Below are positions 47,651-61,339 of a stretch of DNA of 64,000 nucleotides, one piece after another. The translations under genes and the position numbers were made by a program. Under the pieces are notes generated by a model. The model made no database searches. It was not told where the DNA came from and saw nothing but the letters and a program-made list of their open reading frames with translations. Every line of letters starts with the position of its first letter. Position 1 is the stretch's first letter. The DNA is from Eleginops maclovinus (Eukaryota; Chordata; Actinopteri; Perciformes; Eleginopidae), in assembly GCF_036324505.1 (NCBI RefSeq), contig NC_086370.1, positions 16,518,600 through 16,582,599 on the forward strand. Direction: 5' to 3'.

Positions 47651-50600
47651 CCTGCACAACACAATGTAATAATTGTATCTGTCTGTTTACATAGTGTACA
47701 TACAAGCTTGTTACCAGTCGCTATAGTGTGCAGCTGGGTGTTCATTTCAATACCACAAATGTGTGTGTCTTTGTGTGTGCACATAATCTAAATCCTCTGT
47801 AGTGACATTAATTATGTGTGGGGTTATTTACATGTCTGCGTTAGACCTCTAACAAAAGAGCCTGCAGAAATAAATAATTCATTGTTTGGGACAGTTGATG
47901 TTTGGTATCATGTGATATTCTTATCAATAACCTGATATGATTGTTATGGAGCACTTAATGGCGCTTGTGAAAACAGCATCTGAAAGCGGGCCTTCCATCA
48001 CTTTCATTGCTAGAAAAATGCAGGTGATAACAATTGATCTTCCACCAGAGAGAAATAAATCCAGGTCAAAGGAAGAACGAATAATCCTCATCATAAAAGA
48101 ACCAGGATCGCTGTAGCCATGGTTCAAATGCCAGCGTGACTCAAGTGATGTATCCATTGTGCAATTCAGTACAAATGTGAAAGGATATCAAGAACAATAC
48201 AGTATAATTTTCTTGTCAAACATAATGTATGCTGATCTAGAATCCATGCATATTAAAATGGCAAAGCAGAGAGTGCTAAAGAACAGACAGATTACTAATT
48301 AGTTTTTCATTTTTCTAAGGATGTGGTTTGTTTTATGTGCGCTCACATGCTAGGATCACTGCAGTAGCTGAAGTTGATATCAAGAAGCATTCATTCTACA
48401 TCTGCTCAATATTTGGTTCATTTGGTGCAATATAGCAAAGCAAAAATAATTCACAGCTGCTTTGTTTTCTCATCTTTAAAAAGCTTGCGTCTGATCACCT
48501 GAGGAGGAGCTGAATAGATGCTAATGAAGCAAGGGCAGGTATATTCTCGGAACCCATTATTTCACTTACCTTCTATCGTGGTGTGTTCATATAATGATGG
48601 CGAGTTGTGAATTTCAAAGTGCATATAGTCTGCATTCAAGCACCAGAACATCCGAGCCCAGCTGCCATGTGAAGAAATGCTGTGGTGCAGTACAGCTGTT
48701 TACAATCTTTCTACCATTGTTAGCACTGTATTATAAACTGTTTAAACCGTCACTAATATAGAGCCTGTAAAGCTTTACTGGAGCAGAGAGTGACTGCAAA
48801 CATGTTGGGATGTTAACTGAAGCAAAGAGTAAACCAGCTGTGAGTAAAGCAGGTTTATAATGAAATATGACAATAATAATCAATAAATATTTAAGGTTGT
48901 CCCTCAAGCATGGCCTGATGCATAATTAAAGAACTTTACATAAATTCATAATGATGTAATTACAGTGGAGGACATAAGACAAACACTGTCACTGTTTGCT
49001 CGTGAGGTGTAACATATTGGTCTTGTACTGCCGCTCTGGCCAAGATTTAAATACAAGTTTAGTGAACACTGGACCGCTTTCAAATGTATGTCTGAGCAAA
49101 GATGTAAAACTGAAATGACTGTAATTCAGATTTGTTTGCCAAAAGTCCAGCAAATGACTATATTTATAAGTATAATTAAATAAAGGAACACTGTGTTTTT
49201 CTAGAACGCTGGACGAGATTTAGTTTACTGAAGCTTCGTAAATTCTTGAGGACAAAATACACATTTGTAATAATTACCAAGGATTTTGGGGTATATATAA
49301 CATTTCATTTTACTGAGGTAATTGTAAATTCTAAAGGGTTATCTTTTAAATCCATTATGATTAAGCAGATTAGACTGTTAATGTTATTCAATCTGATTTG
49401 ATTCATGCTTGAAAACAACCCAAAAGACCTGGAAGCTTTATTTGAGACCTGAAAGGCCTGCTTAATTTTGCCCAGGATTTGATAGTTTTAAGTGATTTTT
49501 CGAGACATTTGCATTCATTTTTCCCGGTCAAAACTGATCAGAAGGCTAAGGAACGAAATAGCAACGTGAAAAATCTGAACTGTACTTTAAAAAATGAAAC
49601 TCGCTACTACAGTATACTTTAATTAAAAACTGATTTGTTAGATTCTTATCTTCTGGAGTATTGATTTTAATACAAGACCAGAACAAGGAATTATGTTTGG
49701 AACAAAAATGACTACAAATCATTTGCATATAATGAAATGGTTTGTAAAAGATTTAGGTTTAGGGGAATCTAAACAATTTCCCTTCAAAGTGTGATGATTG
49801 TCTGTGTTTAGTTGCCACAAATGTTCCTTTGGCCCATTGTAGATGCACCTTTTTTTCCCTTTCTGAGAATTATAGTCAGATAGGCATCTTGATTACAACA
49901 GAAAGGTACTCTGAGAGTGAAAGGGTTTTCTTTATTCTAGAAAAACATGTGAGATGATTATGTAGTGATTAAGTATCTATAACTGAATCCTGAATCCAAC
50001 CCGCTCTGATCTGGTCGGTATTGTGATATTCACTGATGATAAGGTCGACCTTACAGGGGATTTCTGATTGTTTTTTTAAAATGCTGAGAGGAACCTTGAA
50101 GTGCTTGAAGGTTTCCCAGAATGCTCAGTAATCCGCAGAGATTCACTGACGGATTCAGTCTTTTTCTCTTGAGTAACACATTGATTTAGTTCCATCTGGT
50201 GAGAATCACTGAGGTTTGGCAAAGAGATGGATCTTGGAAAACCCTTTGAATTATTGAACTTTCTTTTGAAGCTTTATTGAAAAATGACTAACGCAGTCTT
50301 ATTTCTTTTAGGGAACAAGGCTGCCCTTTGCCAGACCTGTTCTTGACATCAGCTACAGAGTGAGGACTTATGGGAAGAGAAACATTTTGCTTCCACTTTT
50401 GTTGAGATTTGTGATACGTTTATCTTTTTTAGTATTTTGTCCCAGAATATGTTGGCATCCAGTAGATAGGGCTTCACAAGTAAAAACTTGATAAATATTT
50501 CAAAATCAATCTCCTGCATGCCATTTTAAGCGTGTTTGCATCAGAGATTTCAACCATGGATGGATTTGGGCGTTATATAGATACATCCAATGATAGGCCA

Positions 50601-53600
50601 TTGTTCCGATCCATCCCTTCTTTTAAGAGGACTCATTAGCATCTTATTTCATCGGCATCTTAGACACTTGGACCACTCCGATGACATATTCAGAGGACAC
50701 AAATTGCGACACTGCAAAACTTTCCGCTGCTACAGCCCATAAGTCACAGAGAGTGGAGGGAGAAGCTAATGGAGCATGGAGCACTACCGTATCATCTCCA
50801 AGACAGGTTTACAAGGCGTCTAGTTTACAGACTTTAACCTTCTTTCCACACACTTTCTGGAACTTACTGGCAAACACCTTTTAGCAATGAGGATATACAC
50901 TGCAAATGGATCTGTATCTGCAGTTCTGGTCCACATAGTGTATGTCAACATTCCCAGAAAATGTTATTGTTCTCTCAAAGGTGTTCTCCCACACACTGCA
51001 GATAAAAGATGTACACATTGACTGTAGATACTGATGATATTGTGGGTTTTGAAAGAATGATTTCAAAGGTTTTCTACCACTTCTGATAAAGGAGTCTTTC
51101 ATATTTTGTTACTCATGAATAAATACCAACATTTGAAATCTTTTCTGAAGAATCTTTTGAAAATTGGGAAAAAAACACATTTACCAAAGTACATTTTGCT
51201 AACATTCTTTTGTATGTTTACATTCACTGGGAATCAGTTCTCAAAGAAGTACTCTGATGTTTAACTTGAAGTGGCAATACAACATTGAAAAAAAAAATCA
51301 ATATAGTAAAAATCCTATTGAATCCTGGAGAGCACATTTCAATATCTACACATTTGAAAAGATGTACAAATCTTATCAAAAATGTAAAACATCAGTGCAT
51401 AATTCAACCTATAACTATCATTAATTAGTGGTCATTTGTGTCCTTTTCCGCCACATTCAGAATGAAACAGTGCTTTTATTTTCAAAGTCAGTTCGTAACA
51501 AGATAAACGAGGCTTCACTGCAGAGTATTGATTCCTCCGTGTCACAAACAGATGCTCCGTCATTGACTGGGAGACACAATCATCTTAGGTTGACAACAAG
51601 GTGAAGGCTATGTTATAACTGAATGACATCTCATCTCCTACATATACAAATGGATTCACATTTCTTCCCCTTCCTCCCTTCTCGCTACACATACGCTCAG
51701 AGCTACACATACGCTCAGAGCTACACATTTGTAACATTAGCTGAAAATCATATACAAGTATTAAAACCATATTGGTTGTATGATGTGTTAATTCTTATTC
51801 TCTATGTATTCTGGATATCCATTGTTGTGTCTATTATGGGTTATGATTTGGAGCCGCATGACAGTGTGCAGACTGCATGGGCCAGATTTACACTCTTGTT
51901 ACGCCTGTTGTTCTTGTGCTCTCCAAACAGATGCTCCATCAAATCTCTTTATACTTGGCTGAGCAATGGGAGTCACGCACTGTCACTCCATGGTCCCCAT
52001 TCAAAGAATTTTAATATAGGAGCTGTCATTCAACATGATAGTCTTCGTTAGTGTGTGTGCACTGTGCGTGTGCCTGCTGATTCCTTAACATATGCCAATG
52101 AGTTCTTTTTTGCATGTGCCTTTCTTTTGAAATTAGTTTTGAATTCAGCCTTCCAGTAAACCAGTAATATCTGTGTTTATCCACATCTGTTTTTTATCTG
52201 AAATTGACAGCGCTGTAAAACATTGACCCCATATGAAGTGTCTTGCTAATTCAGTTACATTTTTCAAAATGTCCTCTTATCGAGTCATCTTTAAAGTGCT
52301 GCTTTTCAGCCATCGTTACCATTTTGCAATCAGGGAGGGTTTTGCAGATCGATGGCTGTCTCTGTAAAAGAGTAAATGATATAAATATAAATACCAGTGT
52401 CATTTTTTTGTCCTTTTATTAATAAAAGTCTTCTATATTTCAGAACATCTGAGTGTCATCTGGTCAAGTGACTGATAATGACATGCTCTGTGCTCAGAAA
52501 ACCATACACATGGAGAAAAAATCATCCGCTCTCAACTGAAGGTCAGGGCTCCAGATCAAACTCCCCCCTTCCTCCGGATAAAATCAATGCCCACATGGAA
52601 GTTTGATGGCATGTTAGGGCCTTTTGTAGGTAAAATATAAATAATTATGAAGAAAGAATTAGAATTAACTAAGCTTGTAAAGTGTACATTTCTTAGAAAA
52701 CATTCTCTGAGTTAAAGTAAACATAACAATGCAATGTTGGATCTCCAGACCATTGAATGTCTTGTGCTTGCAGTGAATGAATCAACCTTATGGACAAATC
52801 TTAACCTTAAAGGACTGAAGTCAGGGTTGGTGACTGTAGAGGTGAGAGTTTGTAGTTGACACATGAAAGGCCTGTTTATTCTGGAGCAGGATTTGATGGT
52901 TTTATTGATTTTTTTTTTATGTGGCACATGCCCCAAAGGCAAAGGCATGTTCTAACAAGGTTGGATCTTCTTTTATTCAATCAGACAAAGCTGCACTTTG
53001 AATAAGGTTAATCAAGTTCAGCGTTTACCAGGTTCAATGACAGAAACCCTTTAGAAAAAGGAGTGGGCTCTTTAGTACTGATCTGATTTTTAACTGGTTT
53101 CTAGAAGAAGACTAAACCTACTGGTTGATAACTCAAGCCCAGCAATAAGACAACATTGTAGCTTTTCTATGATGATTACATTGCATTTAATTTTGTCCTA
53201 AAATCTAAATACAGTATGAGAGTTCTGGAGGGTGAAGTGTCAGTATGGATCATCTGTGGGATTCTTTTGTCAGTTGCTTTTTACCCCAGCATAATCAAAT
53301 GGTGTTGGTCGGATGCAGCTTTAACCAACAGTTCTCCATCTTCTTGCAAACGGGAAAGCCTCGGGGAGTGAGCTGTTCGTTACAACGTTAGCCCTTTTTT
53401 TTTATTAGCTTATATTTGTATTCTTTTTTGGCAAATTAGCATAATATAAGATATGGCAACTGGTTCCTGTCTGTACTGGATGTGCAGACAGCTATGTCAC
53501 AAGATTACTTTGATACTGAGGAAAACTCAAAAATGTTGATGATTTTCAGGCAGGTTCTGGAGCATCTCGTTCTTACATTCCCAAGATAATTTAATGGTGC

Positions 53601-53997
53601 TCATTTGCAAATATAATGAAATTCCTCAGAAAAACAAGAAATGACTCAGTTCCCTGAGGAGGAGTGCACTTTTTGATACAATTGAAGGCAAAATTAGGCC
53701 ACAATACAATAACACTTTGTGATTTTAGACTTTTCACCTTACCCCGTATCTGAGCTTCAACTGTGCTTCATTGTTTGAAAATATTGTTGTTCTGTATTGA
53801 ATGTTGACTATAGTGGCATCATGCGTTCTGAGGCTTTAAGTCAGGGAACTGGCTGTGAGGCCGCAGAGTAATATAAAGTTTACAAACCTTCATCTGCAGT
53901 GGCAAAAACCCCCTCAATGTATTGATTTGACCTGGGGTGTTTAATATTTATTTTACTTTCTTTTTTATTTATTTCTCATTTTTATTTGTAGGAAGAT
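47651..53997. other. Intergenic, no gene seen
   Basis: No exon or RNA gene was recognised. It contains an 18-base tandem duplication at about 51681-51727, listed separately. Confidence 0.6.
51681..51727. repeat. 18-base tandem repeat, about 2.5 units
   Basis: The unit gctacacatacgctcaga occurs twice in a row (second copy directly adjoining), followed by a partial third copy (gctacacat). It is a simple local duplication in non-coding sequence. Confidence 0.9.
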
Positions 53998-54058
53998 GGA
54001 CTCCATTTATAGAGCGCTTCTCATCTACCAAACACTCAAGGCGCTTAACACCACAGGT
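53998..54058. repeat. Degenerate 'TTTATAGAGCGCTT' interspersed-repeat fragment
   Basis: The string ccatttatagagcgcttctc, followed by actcaaggcgcttaacacc, resembles the atatagcgcctttca/ggtcgctttaca string at 47550-47588. It is probably another scrap of the same or a related fish retroposon. Confidence 0.4.
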
Positions 54059-57000
54059 CAACACTAACCTAATAACACACATTAATACACTGATGGCAGA
54101 GGCACTCGACACTTTCTCTGATGAGTGATGGGGAGCCATGCCACCCTGCTTTTGATTTTGAGATTGTATTTCAAATGTCGCTTGAAATCTGCAGATCATC
54201 ACTTCCTGAAAGTGATATTTTAAGTCAATAAAAATGTCCATGATTTTATAGCCATCCGACACTGCTATCAATCACGTTACATGACGAACATTTTCTGAGT
54301 CGCAGTTTAAAGAGTTAGTGTGAAAATGCAAAATGAGTAGTCCTTTGTGCAGTACAGGGTTTCTCTTGACTGTCTGTACTCATGACAGTTTGTCTTCAGC
54401 ACATCTGTCTCTACTCACCCTGTAAAGCTGACATCATCTACACACATGTGAACTCAGGCACAAACACACACCCACTCTCCCCCAGCAAAGGCCCTGAAGA
54501 CACTTTTAGAGCATGCAATGGACAAGGGGGTATATAAATCCAAATCAACAGCAGGCATCTGTTTGAAACAACTGACATGATCCAGGATGCCGCCCCAAAA
54601 CAGGGACATCGAAGGTCAGTGGAAGGAAAATAGGAAACACAGTATTGTCTCTGTCTTTCAGACTGCAGAGAGATGGGACCAATTTTAGCCATGCTCTTGT
54701 TGTTAACCTTGCTCCCCATAAATCACACTAATAAGAGTTAGGCTTAATCACCAAGGATACAGATAAGGAAATGGCTGAGATGTTGCACTCTGTTGTCAAG
54801 GAAACCGGTCAGAATTGGCTGTGTGGCCTCGGGAAGCTCGCAGTGAGCCGCTGACCAAAACCGTTCATGCAGCACATGAAAAATCCCTGAGTGATCATCC
54901 TCTAATGCTTTTATACTAGTATGACGCTTTAAATCTTACAGTTAGGACCAGATAATATGTATTTTATTTGATTGGGACTAAAATGCAGAAGACAGTGAAT
55001 TTAATTGAAACGCTTTATTGAACGTATTATAGTACTGCACCTACAAAGATGCAGCAAATGCATGAAAATGTATTCATTTAGTAAGAATAGGCACCTTATA
55101 CAGTATTTCCTTCTTCTCAAGGTTCAAGTGACATGTGAATACCATTTATACCAACACATTTGAAATCAAAGTACTTTTTTTACAGCTTATAGACGACAAC
55201 AACAACACCATTGAATTTCTTAACATATGTATTACCTCTTGAAATAATATACAGATAGAGTTAAACTCCATCCATCCATCTTCTCCCGCTTATCTGTCAG
55301 GGTCGCGGCGGTAACAGCTCCAGCAGAGAGCCCCAAAATTCTCTTTAAACTCTCGAATGCTAAATGTATAAATAATAAAGAATTTAAATACTTTATCTTT
55401 AATGTCTGAACCCCTATTCTCAAGTTTCGCACAGCCTATCGGGGTGTCCCATTTCACATGTCTCCATTATGTCTTAAAATGTAAGCCACTTCAACTACTT
55501 AAATTAAAGTTACCTGTTTTTATATCTCTTACCTAATGCTGTGAATCTCTTTCATATACAGTGTATGACATGTTGGTAATCTAGTCTAATCTAGACTAGA
55601 ACAAATGATCCGGTATATTTAGGAAGGGCCGTGTTCATCTCTGAGAAATATTCTTCATGCAACTGAAAACTCTTGCAGCTGTGATATTGCTTGCATTAAA
55701 CAGTCCCTTTAGGGATAAGATATTCCTGTGAGCTTGGGTATAGAATAATTCATGACTGGTGTGTGTGTGTCACACTCACATCTGTGAAAGTAAGTGCGAC
55801 ACACAATGATGTGAGCTGAATAAACACCTCGCAATAACCATGATTACAGCCACAGATGATTCTTTTGCTAAATATGCGTTCAAAATCTGAATGTTATGTC
55901 TTTTTTTGGGTGGATTTTTTATTATGAACTCACATTTCGCTCTGTAAATTAATGAGATTTTGCTCCCTCTGGAAGGCAATTAAACAATGGACCCTGTGTT
56001 ACCGTCCCTGCCAATTTTCTGACAGTTCTCCTTTATCAACACGCAACTATCTAACACCAATTACTGTCTGTCTTTTCAAATACATGCAAATTAAAGTTGC
56101 AGCAAATTAACCGGCTTTCCAGCTTATCCCGGGTACTGAAGTGTGGACCCACTGCTACTATATCTTTTATTTTGTCGTTATTTCATCCGCTATTCAGAGT
56201 CAGTTTGTTCTCAAGGGTAATATGATAGGAGAGGGTATTAATCTGACCCTAATCATAATAACTGATTCAGTTGACATTATATGATATTTTCTGTAATGTG
56301 TGACCACGAAAATAAATTCTAATTTGTGTCTCTGAGGGTAAGTGAGAGAGGGAGCGATAGTCTTAATACAGATGTAAAAGAAATGTGAAATTAATGTCCA
56401 AAGCCCTTTCTGTAATCATAATCAGTTTGTATTTAACATAACCTCCTCTCAATGATCTAGCCCCCCCTAGTGTGTAAAGAAATGATCACGTAGGAGCCTC
56501 CTGCCTCAAAGGTCCTCTTTAGACACTCATCAGCATCCATGCAACAGACTGTTTCAGCTAATGATTCAAACATTGCAACATTTGTAACATATTACAAACA
56601 AACAAACTACAGAGAATTGCTTTTTAAAAGAAATGCAATATCATTTTAATTTGATGTTGCCTCTTCACTGTGTGTTTTCCTCATACCCCCCTCTTCAGTC
56701 AATTTCTGCCCTCAGCAGCAACCAGTCTCTGCTGTTGCATACATTTGCTTTACTGATCAACCAATTTCTTCAGTGTTCCATAAATGTGCTCATTCAAACC
56801 ACTAGGGGGCACTATGAAACAACCCAGCCAATACCAAATTAGCAGGGGAGTCATAAGGGACGGTTATTTCTCCGGCTGTAGCTGTTTGTTGCTGTGTTAC
56901 TGAAAATGAAATTCAAAACAAACTGGTCTGTTTGGAACGCTTTTCCCTCATCCTCCCCAGCTATTCCTTCGATTCGCCCTCGACCCTTTTTTTCTGTCTT

Positions 57001-60000
57001 TCTTTTTTATTCCACTCTCTTTTTTTTTCTTTTTTCTAAACCAACCGGTGGTTATGTTGTCTGGAATATGCTAATCTGCTATGCACTGGCAACTCCCTGG
57101 GTGAAGATCACTTATTAAAAGCATAGTTGGGAGGGTTTATGCAAATTGAGTCAAATCAAAGCAAGCTTTCCCTTGGTTGGTTACCTCTTTGCATACATTG
57201 TGAATTTGAGACCAATATTTTATTCCTGATATTCTTCTTCACGCAGCCTGTGCTACTTCTACATCACCTCAGAGCTGTGTTTGGTTGTGTATTTAATGTT
57301 GAATTTATGTTGCTCTGCTTTCATTGTCACTGTGTTGCTGCAGACAAACAGTTTGGTTGTCTGCAAAAGAAGAAGTTTCATTTCCTTTGAGTGGATTGAC
57401 AGATTTGTTAGCCGGAAAAGATGGATAATATCCGCTGTGGCCAAAGGCTGCCATGAAGTAGTCTGACACAGACACTGATTAAGCCTCTTGAGATCTGAAG
57501 GGATTGCAGGTCTTAGTTGAGAGACAAAAAGAGAAACAAAAAGAAGGGAGTGAGCATGCTAAAGATCCAAACTGCAAATTGGATAGGATGAGATGCAAGT
57601 GTCCTGTGGGTGCGCTGGTTTTGTGTAACACACTGTTCAGGTTGGACAAACAATCAGTCGTGCTTCCTTCACTCCAGGCTATTAAGAGCAGGAGACGGGG
57701 GATAAACAGACATCAGATCATCAAGGAGGAAAAGCCTTTCTGCATTGTTTGTGTCCAGCATCCAATTCTGACTCCTGGTAGTTATTTAGGAGAAAGTCAC
57801 ACTTTCTAACTGCTTCCGTTTCGCATTCAGCCATGTATTGTAATGAAGGACTTAATTGGACCTCTTCAAATGCATACAGGCTTTTGTTATACCACAGTAA
57901 TGCAAACGCACCTGACTTCCAAACTCACCCCTGCCCTTTACCGAACCTTGTGCCGTGCAAAGGTGAGTCCTCTATGTTCCATATTTATATTTTGACAGCA
58001 AATTAAGTAAAAAAGAGCAGAGGTCAACGCTTTTCCCGCCACAAAAATATGCAGTGTCTGCAGTCTTGTGTGGGGTACTAAATATCACCAGTTGATCGTA
58101 TTAATTGTTTAAATTGTAGTCAAACTGGGGATTTTCCAGTAAAAGAGTCAGGTTATCAGTCATTACTCAACCGTTAACTGGAGCCATGCAGTGAGATGGA
58201 TTAAATATATTGAATGCTTGCTCGTGCTCTTAGAGGCAGAATGCACATATAGCCATGCTTAATGTTTTTGCAGGGAACACAGATAACATTTTACTATCTT
58301 GTCAACATAAATATAACCTCATGAAACGACACATGACTCAACAATTGTCTTATTTAACTTTATTTTCTAACACATGTGTAATACTTTAAGTGGAATATCT
58401 TCATCAGCATCACACCATAACAATACTATATATATATATAACCCATTTTATAGCTCCTGTTGCACTTGAAACAAAAACCAGGCAGACTTATTGCATGTGT
58501 GTTATGTTTTCAGATGAAGCCTTTGTCTAGACTTATTCATTTGGACAGATGCATTCCTCCGTTTCTTTGTGGGTCAATTCAGCAAGGTTTGGACTATAAG
58601 GGGATCACTTGAGCACATTTCAGCGTTTAACCCGAGCATAAACCCCATCAGCGCAGAAGAGGCAGCTGTGGATGATTCCTTAATCCAAACAGACACTGGG
58701 AGAGGGATTCATAAAGACAGAAAGGATTCAAACAGCATCCTCCCTACTGCTCAGCAGGGATAAAATTCCCCAATGTGAATACTGAAGGGTTTGCCGATTG
58801 CAAATTCTAATTGCAATATTAATCAATTACAGAGAATAAAAAGCTCATTTTTATGCCTTCCATGGGTGGCTGGCGTGCTGTCTTCCTGTAGTCGCTATTC
58901 ACTGGATCATATGAGGTTTGTGTTCTTTGTAAGAAAATGAAATTATCCCACTCAGCTTTGATATTTGCATATTCAGTCGGAAACAAACAGCTTATTATGC
59001 AGTTGCAAAGTAGCTACATCATACATGTAGAACATATTGAATGTTTGCCGGACTTCTGTTGATATAGTTAGACAGAATCAGCCCTGCATTAATGGTGAAC
59101 GCGGTTCAATAATGTCTCTGTCTGGATGAAAGCAGCCCCCCATAAAAACCATCAGAGGGCAATCGATGTGCTTTCATCCCCAGGACGGAAATTGCACTCA
59201 TATGGCTCAGACTCTATGAAGGTCCCTCATCCAAAGCCAAATCATTAACATCAAACTTGCAGGAAAGAAATCAAAATGTCAGTCTGCCCTGCAATCTCTT
59301 GGCAGATGAGTATTGCCTCTATTTCTTATACAATTTAATTCTCATATCTACTTCTAGCATAGCCTACTGTAGGCCTATTTCCCCCGGCATGATTTGACTG
59401 CCTTAAATATGGAGAGTTGGAGAACTTTTTCTAAAGAAATATTGAACAGACACTTCCTCAAATGAGCTACCGGTTCTGTGAATAATGGCTCTTTATTCCC
59501 TCAAGACTTCATTACCTGGGGTACATGGTTAATTCTTTTTTAATAGCCTGTTCATCCACAGTATGATATGTTTCACTTACCTCCAGTGGTCTAACAATAC
59601 TAATATATTTAGTATAGCACATTTCTAAAACAACACAGATTTTTACAAACAATCCGATTGAGGCGAATAGTTTATTTGTTATAAGGGGTACAATTGACTA
59701 ACATGATTTTGTTGAGCTCAAAGCGTTAAAAGTATAATACTTAAAAAGTACTGAAGCAATAAGGATCGTCACTTCTCCCACTACACATATAACGTCACTT
59801 ATGCCATTTAGTATTTATTTATATCTCCTCCTTAATTTGTAGTGTACTTGATATTGTGTTTCTGTTTTATTGCACATTACGTTTAACTGCAGACTTGTTT
59901 TTAATCTTTGTCCTTTGCCATTTTTTCACGTCAATTCACAGAAACTAATGCATTCATACTCAAGAAAAAGCCCACCAAAAATGCTTCTAATGTACGTGAT

Positions 60001-60235
60001 GGGCTAGGCGAGAGGGGATCCACATTTATTGAAGAAATATAGTCTTAAGTTAAAAGGTATATATTGTTTGATGGTTCAAATGGTTTAATAATAATCGGGC
60101 TTGTAGAGTATTGGAATGCATGCCATATTAAATTAATCAGCAAAAAGTATTCACTTACAGATAGATACAAAAATATGTTATCACATTACCTTACAGTTTA
60201 AGAAATGGTGATTATTAGCAGGATTATAATACATA
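54059..60235. other. Intergenic, no gene seen
   Basis: This is AT-rich non-coding sequence. It includes a possible LINE scrap (55265-55345), a T/C-rich tract (about 56985-57040) and short (TA)n (58429-58441). Open frames of up to about 100 codons show no family motif. Confidence 0.6.
55265..55345. mobile_element. Possible LINE 3'-end fragment ('CCATCCATC...CGCTTATC' type)
   Basis: The string tccatccatccatcttctcc, followed by cgcttatctgtcagggtcgc and ggcggtaacagctccagcag, matches the pattern of a very common teleost LINE tail (Rex-like, from memory). Only about 80 bases are recognisable and it has no coding capacity. Confidence 0.5.
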
Positions 60236-60433
60236 AAGGTCTCCTATTATGCTATATTTCAACAATATATCGTAGGGCAATATCTATACAAAGCGTGTCT
60301 GAAGTGTTTTGCACAAAATAGAGCTCCTGCAGATGATGTCATATATGCTGGTCACGTGACGAGATACGACAGGGGCAGCCATTTTGGCAGTCATCGCGGC
60401 AGTAAATTGACAGGCACTGGCAGACTGTCAAGG

Positions 60434-60638
60434 ATGGTGGATAACTGCTGTGCACCAGGTTGCACAAATAGGCGTGGGAAAAAGAAAGGTGTATCGTATT
60501 ATCGCATTCCTAAAGACGCGGAGAGGAGGGAGAAGTGGATTGGAGCGATTAAAAGAGCCAGGAGCCTTCAGAAAAAGACTGAAAGATGGGACCCCCCGGC
60601 CGTTGGCTTTCGCTTATGCAGTGATCACTTCATATCAG
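60434..60638 (+). pseudogene. THAP-domain first exon of a transposon gene (remnant)
   Basis: From ATG 60434 the frame reads MVDNCCAPGC, then RIPKDAERREKW and GFRLCSDHF. This is a C2CH THAP zinc finger with C6-x3-C10, Pro26, Trp35, Cys62-x2-His65 and Phe66. It stops at tatcag|gtgggt, a plausible donor in phase 1, and the frame closes at TGA a few bases later. The closing AVPTIF-type box of the THAP fold and any catalytic domain would be in later exons, which are absent here. THAP domains bind DNA and occur in several eukaryotic transposases. An upstream in-frame ATG (60356) exists, but MVDNCCAPGC is the typical start. The exon itself has no stop or frameshift, so the copy is fairly young. Confidence 0.8.
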
Positions 60639-60991
60639 GTGGGTGAAGGAATACAGTACAATGCTACAAAAAGTTTCTGGTCAGTTTAATTAAATTTAAT
60701 TAGTTTAATTTAAGAAGTAGCACCCAGTTATTATAGCTAACGGACACTGTGATGTCTATGATGGGAGTGATTAACCTATATGAAATTCCAAAACAGATAA
60801 ATAAAGGTAAAAAACGCCAGCCACTTTGGTTGAGTACGATCAAAAATACAAACTAGCAAGTTACAGATGCACTGCAGTAGCTATCCAAGCTAAAAAACAT
60901 GCTAACGTGACACTTCCGTAGCTAGCCAAGCTAATAAACAAACAATGCTAACGTGACACTGCCTATCAAACTGGAATAATTTAATACTTAC

Positions 60992-61339
60992 CCTTGCAGT
61001 GATGATGCCGAAGTTTTTGGATGTAAGACTCCACAGTTGAATGTTGTTTACGAAGCCGGACTGACACCATTTGTAAGCCTCCAAGCTTTTGTACGCTCTG
61101 AGGGAGTCTCCTGAGTACACTGATGGAAAGCTTACAAGATAGCTGTGGATGTCTGCGTAGCGCAAGTCGGGTACATCGTCTTCAGAGCAGGAGGTTATGC
61201 TCTTGAAAAGCACACCGGGTGAATTATATGGGTCGCTTATATTTAATCTCTCTAATTTTGTACTATAAAGCCGAATTTCACTTGAATTAAAATGAGAAGT
61301 ATACTCGCTCGGTAAGAAAACACTGGCACCGGTGGTCAT
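60992..61339 (-). pseudogene. First exon of the second transposon gene (YqaJ/SWIM-type protein, tentative)
   Basis: The minus-strand frame from ATG 61339 reads MTTGASVFLPSEYTSHFNSS, later DLRYADIHSYLVSFPS and SLRAYKSLEAYKWCQSGFVN, and ends GIITAR before a consensus donor gtaagt (60991). The YADIHSYL...AYKSLEAYK pattern recurs in fish proteins annotated with SWIM zinc-finger and YqaJ-like nuclease domains (memory-based, not searched). The 348-base exon is phase 0 and uninterrupted. An earlier in-frame ATG (61429) lies in the repeat leader and is probably not the native start. No downstream exon exists in the window. Confidence 0.6.
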
